The notes beneath the pieces were generated by a model. That model searched no databases. It was not told the DNA's origin and saw nothing but the letters and a program-made list of their open reading frames with translations. The position numbers and the translations under genes are program-made. Positions 47,790-60,540 of a stretch of DNA of 64,000 bases are shown here, piece by piece. The DNA is from Struthidea cinerea (lineage: Eukaryota; Chordata; Aves; Passeriformes; Corcoracidae). Within the stretch, counting starts at the first letter, position 1; the number at the start of each line of letters is the position of its first letter. The stretch spans positions 997,956-1,061,955 of the forward strand of contig VZTI01001782.1 of NCBI GenBank assembly GCA_013397865.1, read 5' to 3'.

Positions 47790-48430
47790 AGGTTCCAGGG
47801 ATGGGACACCCACAACTTCTCTGGGCAACCTGTTTCAGTGCCTTACCATCCTCACAGGGAAGAATTTCTTCACAGTATCTAATTTAACCTACTCTCCTTT
47901 AGTTTAAAGATATTGCTACTTGTCCTATCTCTATCAACCCATTGATAAAGTCCTTCTCCAGCTCTCTTTTGGGCCTCCTTTAGTTACTGGTAGGTGTTAA
48001 GGTCCCCTGAGAGCCTTCTCATACCCAGACCGAACAGCCACAACTATCTCAGCCTGTATCCAGAGATAGCTGAGATAGCAGAGATCTTCACCCTACTCAG
48101 GACTCGCTCCAAGAAGTCCACGTCCTTCTTATGCTGGGGACCCCAGAGCTGGATGCAGCACTGCAGGTGGGATCTCACCAGAGCAGAGTAGAGGGAGGAA
48201 AATCCCCTCCCTTGACCTGTTGCCCACACTGCTTTGGATGCATACCAGAGCACGGTTGGTTTCCTGAGCTGCCAGAGCACATTGCTAGGTCATATCAAGC
48301 TTTCCGGCAATCAACACACCCAAGCCCTTCTCAGGGCTGCTCTCAATCCATGCTTCTCCCAGCCTGTATTTGTGCTTGGGATTGTCCTGACTCATGTGCA
48401 GGACCTCATACTTGGCCTTGTTGGCCACCC
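47790..48430 (-). mobile_element. CR1 LINE fragment lacking its 3' terminus (minus strand)
   Basis: Reverse-complement CR1: GGGATGGGACACCCACAACT, CTTCTCTGGGCAACCTG, ATCTAATTTAACCTACTCTC, ACGTCCTTCTTATGCTGGGG, GATGCAGCACTGCAGGTGGG, CAGGGCTGCTCTCAATCCAT and GACCTCATACTTGGCCTTGT. It covers the 3' UTR start and the C-terminal part of ORF2, with a broken frame. Unusually for CR1, the last 100 or so bases (octamer tail and adjacent UTR) are missing; the copy begins only about 55 bases from the LTR end at 47733. The 5' limit near 48430 fades gradually. Confidence 0.88.
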
Positions 48431-51081
48431 TGTGTTGTGTTACCTTTTGTGTTTGAGTTTGTCCAGGAGTACACCCAAGTCTGTCCCCCAGACCACCAAA
48501 GGGATTGTGTGTCTGAGCCTGTTCACTGTCCTCCTGGAAATGCATCCATCCAGCAGTGGGGCAGGATACGGCTATCATGCTCACAGCTGCCCAAGAAGTT
48601 CCTCCAGCCCTGATATTTTGGCAGTGACTTGGGAACATCATCTGAGTGAGGGTTCCAGGCTGCCAGCAGCCTTAAGCCTCCGCTGCCTGCAGAACTCCAC
48701 TGTGATGATGTTCATAAAAAAATGGGAGATGGTGTGAGGACAACCCTCAGCCCTGACATTCCTTGGACTGTTGGTTGGAAGTTTTTTTCAGCTTACTGGA
48801 AATTTGAGCAGCAACCAAACAACTACAGGTTGGAGAATGCATTTTGGGGGGACCTTAGCTGCAAAGGGCACGAAGGTAGTTTGGAAAATCTCTGAGCTGT
48901 GATTCACATGAAGCAGATGAGCTCTGCAGCCTGATTCATCATCAAGAGTGTAATGATCATGTCCTCTTTGCTTATGTGCAATATAAGGAAGTGGGTTTTT
49001 TTCCTTTTATTTTAAAAAATGTTCTGTCCACCAGCCTGATTTCTTTTCCCTACAAAGCTATCCATTTTCCAATAAACCCTCCAGCAGCACAGGCGGTGAT
49101 AATTCAGGTCACAGGTTTTGACAGAGAAACCACATCGTCAGCAAGTCACTGCTAATGCAAATGGTTTTTTCTTCCTCCTTGTGCATTTCTTCTCATGTCC
49201 AGACCTCCACCGCTTGGAGTGGGAGTAAAAGATTTGTTGCAGCAGTATCTTAGGAACCCTCTAAATCTTTGCATGGGGCCGCCCTTTTGCTGAACTTTGA
49301 AACCCACAAAACGGGGGGTGAATTCAGGACATGAACAAAGTGAGCAGCAAAGTCACACCCCATGCTGGGAAGTCTGGAGGAGGCATCATGCAAGAGAGGG
49401 AATTTCTGAGGGCATCTCCAGGATCTCTGCAGGGCCCGAAAGAGGATGTGGGGTGGTGGGAGCAGCACAGCACAGGGCAAGTCCTGGTTTCCACACAGAA
49501 ATACAGGGGTGTTTCAGCTGACCCTCAGCTGGGGTGGCAGAGGGGAGAAGGACACTTTCTTCCTGTTGCTCCCACTTACACAGGGACAGGCAAACATATG
49601 GCAATGATTGTACAGCAAACCTGACATTTTTCAATCACATCACCATGTTCCACCTCAGAATCAGTGTACCCAATGTCTGTTTTGTCAGAAAATTAAATCA
49701 AAAGAGCTCAAATGAGAGTCAGAAAATATCTAGACAGCAGGTCCTGTCATGCATTGACTTCAGCACCTGTGTGAGGATCCTGGGACCTCAGGGCTGAGCT
49801 GAGGCCACAGACAGGTTCTTGGAGGCAGCTGATTGCTGCTGCCAATGTCATCTCTATAAATCAGCTATATCTCAATTGATTTCAGTGACATTCTGCTGGA
49901 TTTATACCTGAGAGCAGGCACTGACCTTAAGCACATGGTCTGAACAGGGCCGTTCCCACTCAGCTGAAACCATTTGGAGGTTTTCCAATGCCATTTGATT
50001 GGCATTAAGACTCGATCCATAATGGGACAGTATATAATAGCCTGAGAGTAGAATCAAATAAATCTAATCTGGGTCAGATCCTCAGACAGGGATGTTGATG
50101 GATCATAAGCCAGCTCAGTGCAGGTTTTAACTAAGAATAAGGATATGGCTCTTTAAATGTCACTGTGAAAGGCCCATATTTGATTACATAATAATAGTAT
50201 TTTAATTTGAGCTTGTGCCTCAACAGCACACATCTTCCTTGCTCATTAAAATTAATAAACTACTTTCTCTGGGAAAGACGATGCCCACACCGGTGTTTCA
50301 GGGAGAAGGTGACAAGAAAACAAGGACGACATGACAGTTCAGGAATGCTCAAAGACCTTCCTCGCCTTAATGCAATGCAGAGAACAATTTTGCACAGCTC
50401 CTTAGCTGGAGCAGTTCTCTACCCTGGGCTCTCCAGTCTCTAATTTCTATGACCCTGTGAATTTAGTGTACATACAATGCATGACTGATGGTTCTACATG
50501 GACAAAAAACACATTAATTTTTCATTCTCACTAACCACAAAACTAGAAAACTGCTCCCAAGGTTGTGTGAAAGTTCATCCCTGGAAAGGCATTTGACTTT
50601 GGTGGGTGGATTTGGTCACAGATTAGGTTTGAGAAGGCAGGAAGGAGGGAGGCAGCAAAGCATTGGCTAGAGTTGAGGCGTGCTCACACATTCTCCTTTC
50701 GGAAGAGAGGAGATTGGTGAGATGCGAATGGAGGAGATAGGAAGGAGAGCGGGGCTATGGAATCCACAGATCAGACAGACTCATGACGGATGGATGGAGC
50801 TGCTACCACAACCTGGGGTTTATAGTTTTGCTTTCCCTTTCCTTCTTTCCTTGGCCTTTTCTGCTGAGGCAGTGATGTCGGGCTGACAGAGATGGAAACC
50901 ATTTCCCACCTGTACCAAGAGGTGTCATGCCAGTGGCAATGGTTGCTATTGAGGGACGCTGAGCCCAGCAGTCAGGGGCAGGTGAGTCTGGCGCAGCTCC
51001 ATGCCCCAGGTTCCTGCAGCATCCGGGCTGAGCACACATTCCCTGCAGGCACACATACACACAAAGGGCACACCTACACAC
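48431..51081. other. Unique noncoding sequence
   Basis: No gene recognised. The first 200 bases may be a further decayed part of the adjacent CR1 copy. Open frames of 74-97 codons near 49250-49797 overlap on both strands and show no domain. Confidence 0.5.
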
Positions 51082-51182
51082 CACATATTCACATATTTAC
51101 ATATCTACATCTCTACATATTTACATATTTACATATTTATATATTTACATATTTACACATTTACATATTTACATGTGTACAT
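51082..51182. repeat. 8-bp-unit AT-rich minisatellite (ACATATTT)n
   Basis: About twelve imperfect copies of an octamer, ACATATTT with variants ACATATCT and ACACATTT. CA-rich sequence (ACACATACACAC) precedes it. The period of 8 makes every frame encode an 8-residue repeated peptide, so the apparent open frames through it are artefacts. Confidence 0.88.
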
Positions 51183-51259
51183 AAACCATGGACTCATGGG
51201 TTACAGACGCACAGAGAGCGCACATGAACCCAGTAAGCACCAGTGCTGGCACTTGGAGG
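51183..51259. other. Short spacer
   Basis: Short sequence between the minisatellite and a probable LTR. It may belong to the same element; no independent feature is seen. Confidence 0.4.
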
Positions 51260-52034
51260 TGCGAGTCCCTGAGACCACAGCCCCAGTTCAGTTGCTGTTA
51301 CAGACCAACTCACTCACAGAAAGCTGTCTGGGACTCCCCTGGCGTCTCCAACCTCCTTTGGTATTGACCTCAGAGGCTCACTGACCCCTTGCTCCCAGGC
51401 CATGTCACCTACTCCCTGGCTGGTCCAGCTCCAGCTTCACTGGTGACCACAGACTCACTCTCACACCCACACTCACTCCAGTTGCTGCACCACCGACACA
51501 GGGATCCCATGGCTCCTGGTCCCATTCCAGTTGCTGCCCTCGGAGCTGTGCCCATATACAAGCAGAGAATCTCTCACACAGGGAAAGGGGTTTTAAATGA
51601 GGTTTAAAATGGTGTTTATTGAGAAGACAGGATAGATAGCACTCATGAGGCACAGAGTATGGCCAGGCAAGCATAGTGTCCAGCAACTTGTTTACACTTG
51701 ACCAGTCACTTTATCCCCTTATGCCTCTATTTTCCAGAGCTTGTTCCTCCCTAATGGTTGCTAATGCTTTCCTTTCCCTGCCTTTGGTTACCCCCCTCAC
51801 CACTCCTTAACAAGCCTTGCACAATCTGAAGATGTTCTTCCCATGCATCCCCATGCAGAGAACCTCTTCAATCGGCAAGGAGATCAGAGAGCTGCTGCCC
51901 ATAGCAGGGGTGCCACTCTACGGAGCCAAAACTCCTCTTGGACAGCCCTGGCAGGTGCTCCTGCCTCTGACTGGGGTATTGGGGCTCCCATGGGCCTCCT
52001 GTGTGTGTGGAGATGAGCTTTTTGTGATGTAACA
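51260..52034 (-). mobile_element. Probable LTR (minus strand), family uncertain
   Basis: On the minus strand the block opens TGTTACATCACAAAAAGC, carries AATAAA (51620-51615), and could end GGGACTCGCA at 51260, giving TG...CA termini. The 6-bp flanks are TGGAGG (51254-51259) and AGGAGG (52035-52040), a 5/6 match that could arise by chance. The poly(A) signal is followed by repetitive GTGTGAG-type sequence, as in some avian LTR U5 regions. The left boundary is tentative. The block may extend further left and include the minisatellite. Confidence 0.42.
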
Positions 52035-55000
52035 AGGAGGGGATGGAAGAAGGCAAGAGTGGAGTGTCCTAGCATGGTGGTTCTGCGTTGCTCACGGGTC
52101 ACCATAATGGCAAATCCAAGATGAAGTACAAAGAACCAAAACCGCAAAAAACCAACCAAACAAAACCACCACCACCAAAAATCTTGCTAGCACACTCTTA
52201 AAATCTTTTCGTGAATCATAAGGGCTTTAGGGAAGGGTCTGACTGCCCCAATCCATTCAGCCTCCATTCTCCTGTTTGGTCTCAGATGACAGCAGCTGTC
52301 GTCCTTCAGTGTTGTGCAAATGGGCTTCCTCCCAACGCTTGACAGTGTTGCTGCTGTGAGGTGAGTGGAGAAAATTAATCATGAAAATGGGTGGAACGGG
52401 AAACCCAGGAGTAAAGAGGACACTGTGAGCAGAGCTGAGGTTTGGGGACTCCTGTATTGTTTCATTTAAAATTAGAGCCCACAACTATTCCCTTTTATGC
52501 TGCAGCAAGCCAAAGTTAACACTTGGGTTCACTAAGGCTCATTTTTCACATTAGCTTAGGGCAAATTTTCAGGATATTTAGATATTAAACTTGCACTGAA
52601 AAAAATGACTTTAAAAAGCTGTCTCTGAGTCTTCTTCACTGCATAAGAAGAGATTTGGCCACCAGTAAAATTCTGCTTCATTCCATCCATGTGGGATTTC
52701 TTTGCTGAGCTGTGAGACATGGGCATGATAACAAGGAGCGGAAAAAGGGATCAGCAGCCTGCTGGGTCACATCTGTTGGTTTTCACTACACAACCAAACA
52801 TCTACTGTCCTGCCAACATCTTCTCCCTTAAAGTGGTACTAGAAAAATTGTGAAGATACGCTTACTGAATATCAATGAAAATTAACTCTTTCAAGTAACT
52901 CCAATCTGTGCATAGGATGAATTTAGCAATGCAGTGTAAGGGTTCAGCAATGTTATGCCACATAATAAATGTAAATATTAGGGTAATGTTCAGGATAAAC
53001 AATATCAGCCTAAGTGGGTTTTGCTGCTGATCATTCCCATTGGAATATTGTCTCTAGTTTCCAGATTCCTCCATCCACCTCAGATAACACGAAAGGTCTG
53101 AAAATGCCCTGTCAGCCTGGGGTGCCCATGATTTCGAAACTTTCATGATAGAACTGGGAATACCACAATTCAAGATGAAGTTTTAAGGATTTGGGACTAC
53201 TTGGGAACTGATGCTTGATTACAGACCTTAGAGTAGAGTGGAGAGCCCTGGCACCTCCTATGGCTTCCAAACTCAAAGGTACCATGCAAGATTAGAGTTT
53301 AATGGAAGATTGCTGCAATGGATAAATTCCCATGGGTATTTCAAATCAGCATTTTGTAACAAAATAGAGTTCTGTGAACTCTATCATCTTTATTGCCTTC
53401 TGGTTGTGCTCAATTTAAAACACTAAGCCACATCCTTTTAAAGTCTCTATTATGGTACAGAAAGACAAAAGTGTCCGACAACTAGGGAAATTAGAAAACA
53501 TTCTAGGGTAGTGTGAATCGCCTAGGAACAGAAGTGTCTTCAGTGTATAATATGAGATCCACCAGACCTCTTTTCAATCTAGATCTATCAGGCAATCTTA
53601 GAGTTCTATTCTGGGGCAACTTTTATTTCAATCCCCCTATAAACACTACATTAGACTGCTCGAAGCCTGTTTTCACAGAGGTGTTATGTCATCATCTCAT
53701 GACTGATGACAAGGCACAGATAGACCAAGATTTTCTCTCCCTCACACTGGTACCTGTTCTTGGGCTTTGTCTTCCTTTTCCGTTCCTTTGATTTGCCTGG
53801 TTTATACATATTTATGGTTTATGGAAAACAGGAAATATAAAGGGAAACCAGAGTGATTGTCAAAAGTTAAAGATTAACTACTGAGAGGAAAAAAACCCAA
53901 CCACTTTTTAGAATGAAGCTCTGAGGTTTTTTGGGTTTTTTTGCTTCTTTGAGGAAAAATCCCAGGGAGGCTTCTGCTCTGGTGTCTGGCTTCATGCAGG
54001 GCAAAGGATCCATCTTAGCCGGGAGAAAGAGGCAGCTACTGTGCCCTTTGACAAGAACCTGATGGGCTGCCTTTTCTTGACAGCTGAACAACAGAGTAAA
54101 TGGACACAGGGAAGTTATATAGATTTGCTGTCATATAAATGTAGTTTGCACAAAGTGATGAATTCAGCAAGTATAGTAGTGCTTTACCTTGGCCTCAAGG
54201 GAGAAGGTGAAACAAGCATCAATATCTGCATTTAATGCCCAAAATGAGGAAGATGGACAGACTATAGCTGTCTAGGTCAGCAAGGCTGGAATTGGAAGTT
54301 GTGCAGTGTGGGATAAAGGATGTGTGGTAGAACAAGGCAGCACAGGTCCAGAGTTCCAGTTTCCTCCCGTCCCATGTCCCCATGGAGGCTTATTCCATGA
54401 TGCAGAGACCGCAGATCCTTTCCATACAACCAAGATTTTCCAGTGCTCTTTAAATGAATCCAGATGTCTCAAGTGCCCAGAAAGCATCCTTCTCTCAGAA
54501 CAGTCATGTTTCTCTCTTCCCCTTTTGTTTCTAAGATACTCTGGGTGAAGCACAGCCCTCTGTGTTCCCTTCTTTAAGCCTTTTCTCAACCAAGTCTTTG
54601 GCAATATCTCACAACCATGAAAAAAGTGCCCAACATCATCACCCTTCTCCCCAGTGTGTTATGTCCCATGGTACAGACCAAGAAAGTGTCTTATTCAAAG
54701 CTGTACAGAAAAGCTGCAACACAGAGATGCAGGGCCAGAGGGTTGTCCTTGCGATCTTCTTTCATCTGATGTGAAATATTTTGGAAGAACTGTATTAGGT
54801 TGTGTGATTAAAGGCTCATCTTTACATGCACAGAGGCAGAAGGACAAGCTGTGGAACTACAATATCCCGGTCAGAGACTCCTGAGCAGTGAGACCAGGGG
54901 AATAGATTTTTGGGGAGCTGTTAGCAAGGAGATGGGATGGCCCTATTTTACAAGATCTTTCTTTTGGTAATTGCTTCACACCTTGTCCTAGCACAGCAAA

Positions 55001-58000
55001 AGTGAGGTGCTATTCTCACCCCAAAGCAGCACTAATGAGTGGTGAAGACAGGAATGCATCTTACTTTTCCATTCTACATTCCTTTTGTATGTTTGTAGGG
55101 GCACTGTTAACAGAACAACAGAATGAGGAGTTCACCTTCTGAATTCCTTAGACTGTAGTGATTCTGTCGCTAAAAATCTCATTGAGAGCAAAAACCAAAG
55201 GGACTAATTTGTATTAAAATCAGACAGATACAGAACCCAAAACAATTTGATCATATAAGGAACCTTCAGTCCTGAATAAACTTAATTTCAGTTCTGAATT
55301 TGCTAGTTAGAAGTCTAAGAGCTTACAAAATGCTTATCATGAAGTACAAGTCCCCATAAACCAGCAAAACACATAAATCCTGTCTGTGCTAATTATTTGG
55401 AAGATGACACCTAGAGTTGTTACACACACACAAGAGTCTGGGTTATGACCCTGAGGAACTGAGAGATATAGCCAAATGATGATCAGAATTTCCTGTTGGC
55501 TATAATTTCTTTGGCCTTGCTTTTAGTGTTTGGCTCCTGCCAGGATTAAAACCATGATGTCTGAACCTGGAAGGCTTCCAATCTCTTGCTTTCCACCAGA
55601 CCGATGTCCTTGTGAGGTTCACAGCAAAGATCAGATGCAGTGAAAGGGAGCTTTGTGTGTTCAGGGTCACAGGGCCGTAGAGAAGACCCACTGGGCTGAG
55701 ACCCTGCCTTGGATTACTGCAGGTTTCTTCTCAGATGCCAGATGTTTTCATGTACATCTGCATTTCACTGAATGCCTGGGCTCTGCACAGAAAATCTTGC
55801 AATAAGGTTGTTGTTATGCAGCAAACTCACACTCACCAGTGTAAAGTCCCTTCTATGGATAGTTTCTAAGTATTTGCTATTGTTTTAAGAAGCCATCTTT
55901 TCTCTTGCCCAGATCTCAAGCATAGTTGCACATCAGACCTGCTCCTGGAGCAGCCTGATTTATACCACTCTGTTCTCATGCATGGTGAAGTGGCTCCTTG
56001 AATTGAACAGTTCCAGACAAATTATAATGCAATGAAAAAGAAGTATATTTGAGATCTGTAGGCAGTTTTATACCACTCAAAATATCACCCTCCTTCCTAC
56101 AGTGGTGTGTGCAAGTCCCATTGAAAGACAGCACTTCTCATTTTATCTCACTGGCATTTGCTTTATGGGTTTCAAATCATGATCTGGGTAAATCCTGCTT
56201 GTGTAGGAGAAGGTCTTCTGCTTCTGAGAAACAAAATTTGCTTATAAGCACATGTCCATCCTCACACTGGCAAGCTTCCTCTGTATGCACACTAAGCTCC
56301 TCAAGGCAATTGAGGCCCTCAGCTCTCACTGGAGTGCACAGGGAATGAAAATGGTTTGGCCTTTACTGGGAGTATTGTGGGATGAAGCCTCATTTCATGC
56401 TTGTATATGAAAAGGCCTTAGAGTATTTATTTTTGCATTACGCTATTCTTTCCTCAAACAACTGGTAACAATATGCCTCCCTAAGGGTGGAAGTCTGTTC
56501 TGATGATATAATATACCTAATATTTCTCTGTAGCAGCTGGTCTTCTCAAAATATCACATTGGATTGATAACCTTCAAGGAAGCATTGTAATGCTTTGTAT
56601 TTTAACATGACAGTGAGAATTGTTTTAATATCTCTTACTTTTCCATCTCCTATAGGACTTGCAAGTAGGTAGGTGGCACTTATGTGTCACCTGCACTGGT
56701 GGCTCAGGCAACTCTCCCACCAAATCTTGTGTCATCGGTGCCTTTGGTAATGACCTTGGGGCTCAGAAGGAGGCAAGCAAGATTAGTAGGCACAGGAAAT
56801 AGAGATATCCATGTCATTGCTCAATGTGTGCATGGCTTAAAAGCTGCAGAAACTTTGTAAATATTTCTCTCAGAAAAAGAGCTGCTTTAATTTTGTGAGC
56901 TCTGAGTTCTTTCATGATCATTACCCATTACAGAGAAATCAGTGCTCCTGAGTCAGTTTCTCGGAAGGGGTTGCCTTCCCTGGTAAGACTGATTGAAACT
57001 GATGGACATGTGGGGTCGTATATCATCCTTTGGGGGTGGAAGACTGATTTCGTTCATTATGCCAAATCTTATCTATCATGGAATTTAATTAGGAAAAAAA
57101 AAGGCATACACAAGCTGAAAAGGGGTTTTCCTAACCCTCTGAAGTCAATGGATGAGTCAGTGATGACCCTTACCAGTCTCAGATCTCATTGGATCATATG
57201 CACCCACTACTCAAAGGTTACAGGCATTGCTGCTGATCTGGTGCTGAGAGGTCTCAAATCATGGGCAGTGAAATCATTGTCTTAGTTTATGAACTTGGGA
57301 CAGCAATGTGGTTTCCATCTTGCAGACTTACAGTGTTCATGCCCATGTTTTTAATCACTATGCAAATTCCCTGCTTCCTTCATGGGGTGCATGTGTCCCA
57401 CAGAGCTCATGCATAAGCATTTCAAAACATACAAAATGCCTCTAGTCCTAAATCCAATTTTACTACATTCTTAAATTTTATTTTTAGAGTTAGCAGGATG
57501 GACAAATTCCACTCCTGCCTAAGCAGTGCATGACCTTTAGCTTTCCTTTAAGTCAGGCTTCTCCATCTGTGTGATCTTTACGAAGCAAAATGTCGTTCAA
57601 TTAAATCTGATCTTCTGCTTGCAACTCTTGCCAGGGTTTCCTCCACTGCTGCTTTGGGACCAGCTGACTCTGTGTGGACCAGGTTCCTATGTGAAAAGGA
57701 AAAGGCACAGGGAGTGAGGAGGGTGTTTCTCACTCATTATTTAAGCTGGTGTGCCACACTGCTCATACATGCCAACACTGGATCAGGACAGGGTTAAGTT
57801 ACTCCAACGGCAGTGTAATTTTACTAATATAAAATGCAAACTACATTGGATTCACGATTAAAATGACACTCCTTCCTGTGAGAAGTAGGTGACTGTTACA
57901 AACTCTCTCCATGTCTTCCAGCAATGGAGTTGCTTAAATCTCCACTCCTCCTCCCTCTTTCCTTCAAAGGCCTTCCAGGTCTCTGAATTGCTGCTAAGCA

Positions 58001-58897
58001 AATGCATGCTTTGATACTAAAGTAATTAGCATTATGGAAGAAAAATGCTAGTATGTGTACGTAAGTGCAGCTCCTATCTCTGTTTATATCTTCATGATTC
58101 AGTCTATCTCCAGCCATCGTGTGTAGAAATGATGGCTTGTTTCAATATTAAAAGATTTCATGCTAGGTAGCAACAGAGCCCAGACCAAGTTTATGAGTCA
58201 TTCTCTTCCTTCAAAGGACATAGATTGACTGTTTTAAAATAACACAGTGAATTTCTGATCAACAGCTGAGTCTTGGTGCAAGAACCTGAACAACTGTTTG
58301 ACAGACTTTCATGCCAAAGCTCCCCAAACCAAGTTTAATGTGTTTCATGCTCTCTTTTAATCAAAGTTCAGTGATCTGTTTCTTGCACTCGTGTTGTTAT
58401 ATACAAAGGGAAATAATGTGATGGATTTTAAAACCATGGTATACATCCAGATCACTAGAAACAATGCCTGAACTAGCCTAGATGTAATTCTCCCGGACAC
58501 CTTAAAGCGTGCCCCTCAAATGTGGCCACATTTATTTCCAAGAAGAAAATTGTGGTGCAGCCCCTTGTCTTAATTGCTATAGCAATTGTAGCAAAGCCTC
58601 TTGGAGACAGTTCTTTGAAGCTGCAAACCATTGTCATTCTGTGAAAGGGAAGGTCCTGGATCACTCCCCACACCCTGGTGACATATCCTGTTCTGCAAAA
58701 GGAGGGTAGGAGTGCCTCTGTTTTGTTCTAAGTAATCTCTGATGCGCAGTACAAATTCAATACAACAGCAGTAGAAAAACTCTAGGACACACAGCAATCT
58801 GGTCTTCTCATTGTCTGCACCTTGAGAAAGGCAGGTAGATAAAATAATCTTGTTAGTTGTGAGCACTGACTCACTCCATCACTAACCTCAGGCATCC
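52035..58897. other. Unique noncoding sequence, no gene seen
   Basis: Nearly 7 kb without a recognised repeat family. An A/C-rich patch at about 52140-52180 (AACCAAC, CCACCACCACC) is simple sequence. The largest open frames are a 123-codon plus-strand frame (56914-57285) and a 110-codon minus-strand frame (54272-54604). Neither has a domain or clear splice boundaries. Confidence 0.55.
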
Positions 58898-58908
58898 GGG
58901 GGGGGGGG
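58898..58908. repeat. 11-base G homopolymer
   Basis: Eleven consecutive G, directly visible. Homopolymers of this length are prone to slippage and sequencing length error. Confidence 0.9.
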
Positions 58909-60302
58909 TTTCTGAGCTTCTTAGCCAATACCTAAACAAAATTCTGCCAGTTGTCTTGAGCAAAACTAGATAAAGCAACATCCTGAGCTCTGTTGAGTGA
59001 GGAGCCAGAATCTACTTTAAGGGGTTGTGATCAAACTTCTTTCTTGATAATAAGATTAAAATGATGTCTGGGAAATAGGTGACAGTGACATCACAGTGGA
59101 GCAGGAATACAGACATGCATTAAAGGATAGGAACAGTGACAAAGAGTCATTCTCTGTCAGCAGCCAACAGCTAGAGCCACATGTGGACAAGGGCTTATTT
59201 AGGGAGCAATAGTTTGTTTCATTCAATAAAGTGATAATCTGCTTCATTCTCTCACCCTTGATGGATAAAGTCCCTGTCTGAAGGCGAAGTGGATTATTCT
59301 GTATGTGGAAATTGGATTATGGCTGAAGGAAATGGAGCACTCTGCTGTTTCAGCTCATTAGACAGAGGCTTTAGCTTCACCTTCCTGCAGACCTGCTTGG
59401 TCCAGGTGCTGGAGGCACATGCTGCGAGCAATGCCCACTGATGTGGTTCAGGGCACAGGTCATAGCACCTGGAAACTCCTTTGCTGCTGTGGATGTGAAA
59501 GAGGATCAGGATTTGACAACTGTCCAGAGAAAAACTCTCTCCTTTGGGCTTGAGTAAACCTCAGGATTTTTTTTTTTAACATTTGAGTTTACCTAAGCAA
59601 GATCCATTTTATCTTTTTCTGGTCCCCTCTTTCCACCAGGTATTGGAGGTGGTTTAGGTTTTGTTTGAAGAAGACAGTTGATAGAGCTGAACAATGTGAC
59701 CACTGGATCTGGCTTAGGCCCCTGAGAGCCTTTGTCATTGCTGATGCTCACACTCATCATGACAGCAAGGCTCTCTTGTTACCACCTCAGGAACAGGTTT
59801 CTGAGATCTTCCTCAGAGGTCTCCTTTCTGGGCTGGAGGTGGAATCTGTCAGGACCTTTCTGTCTCATCTCCAGCTCACCTCCAAATGTACTGCAAAGCT
59901 GCACTACGAGGAATGGTATGAGAGTCTTGTATGGGAGCCGTGTGCATTTCCTCTTTCCCTTTCCATTGGCACTGCTGTGATTGAAGGTTGCCTTTCCAAC
60001 CCACTTCACACTGAAGTGGCAGACGACATTTCAGTCATTTCAGTTATGTATGGGAAGCAAATTCAAAATACGTGTCTCAAGGACCAAAGGAAAAGCAGCA
60101 TTTGATACTGAAGGTGAATATGTGACTGCTGCCATATGTCTCTTCTAAAAATGAATGGGCAGCAAAAGAGACTAAGGGACCCCACACAGCTGAGCAATGA
60201 GAGAGGACATGTCCTTCCTAATAAGTCAATAAGGTCTCACAGGTCTTATTTGGAGAGACTACGTCCCTAATATGCCTTCTGCAAAGATGAAATTTCTGCT
60301 GA
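58909..60302. other. Unique noncoding sequence with a 146-codon open frame
   Basis: No gene recognised. The plus-strand frame 59665-60105 (146 codons) is open but its translation shows no motif, membrane segment or low-complexity bias, and no clear acceptor or donor borders it. A minus-strand frame of 76 codons overlaps it. It is most likely chance. Confidence 0.5.
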
Positions 60303-60540
60303 TTCCCTTCCCTTCCCTTCCCTTCCCTTCCCTTCCCTTCCCTTCCCTTCCCNNNNNNNNNNNNNNNNNNNNNNNNNNNNNNNNNNNNNNNNNNNNNNNN
60401 NNNNNNNNNNNNNNNNNNNNNNNNNNNNNNNNNNNNNNNNNNNNNNNNNNNNNNNNNNNNNNNNNNNNNNNNNNNNNNNNNNNNNNNNNNNNNNNNNNNN
60501 NNNNNNNNNNNNNNCTTCCCTTCCCTTCCCTTCCCTTCCC
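60303..60540. repeat. (TTCCC)n pentanucleotide array with internal assembly gap
   Basis: Ten perfect TTCCC units (60303-60352), then 162 N (60353-60514), then one base and five more perfect units (60516-60540). The opposite strand is (GGGAA)n, a pure purine strand with GGG runs every five bases, which can form G-quadruplex or triplex structures. The true array length is unknown because the gap lies inside it. Confidence 0.97.
60353..60514. other. Assembly gap (162 N) in the (TTCCC)n array
   Basis: An N run flanked on both sides by the same repeat. The frames drawn through it on both strands are repeat artefacts. Confidence 0.99.

Noticed and set aside
48131..48737. Frames of 160 and 167 codons on the plus strand
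   Set aside because: They are mostly antisense to the minus-strand CR1 at 47790-48430, with no independent domain.
51001..51384. 127-codon frame rich in Tyr, Leu, Ile, His with 8-residue periodicity
   Set aside because: The periodicity comes directly from the 8-bp minisatellite at 51082-51182. Overlapping frames show the same pattern, so no protein is implied.
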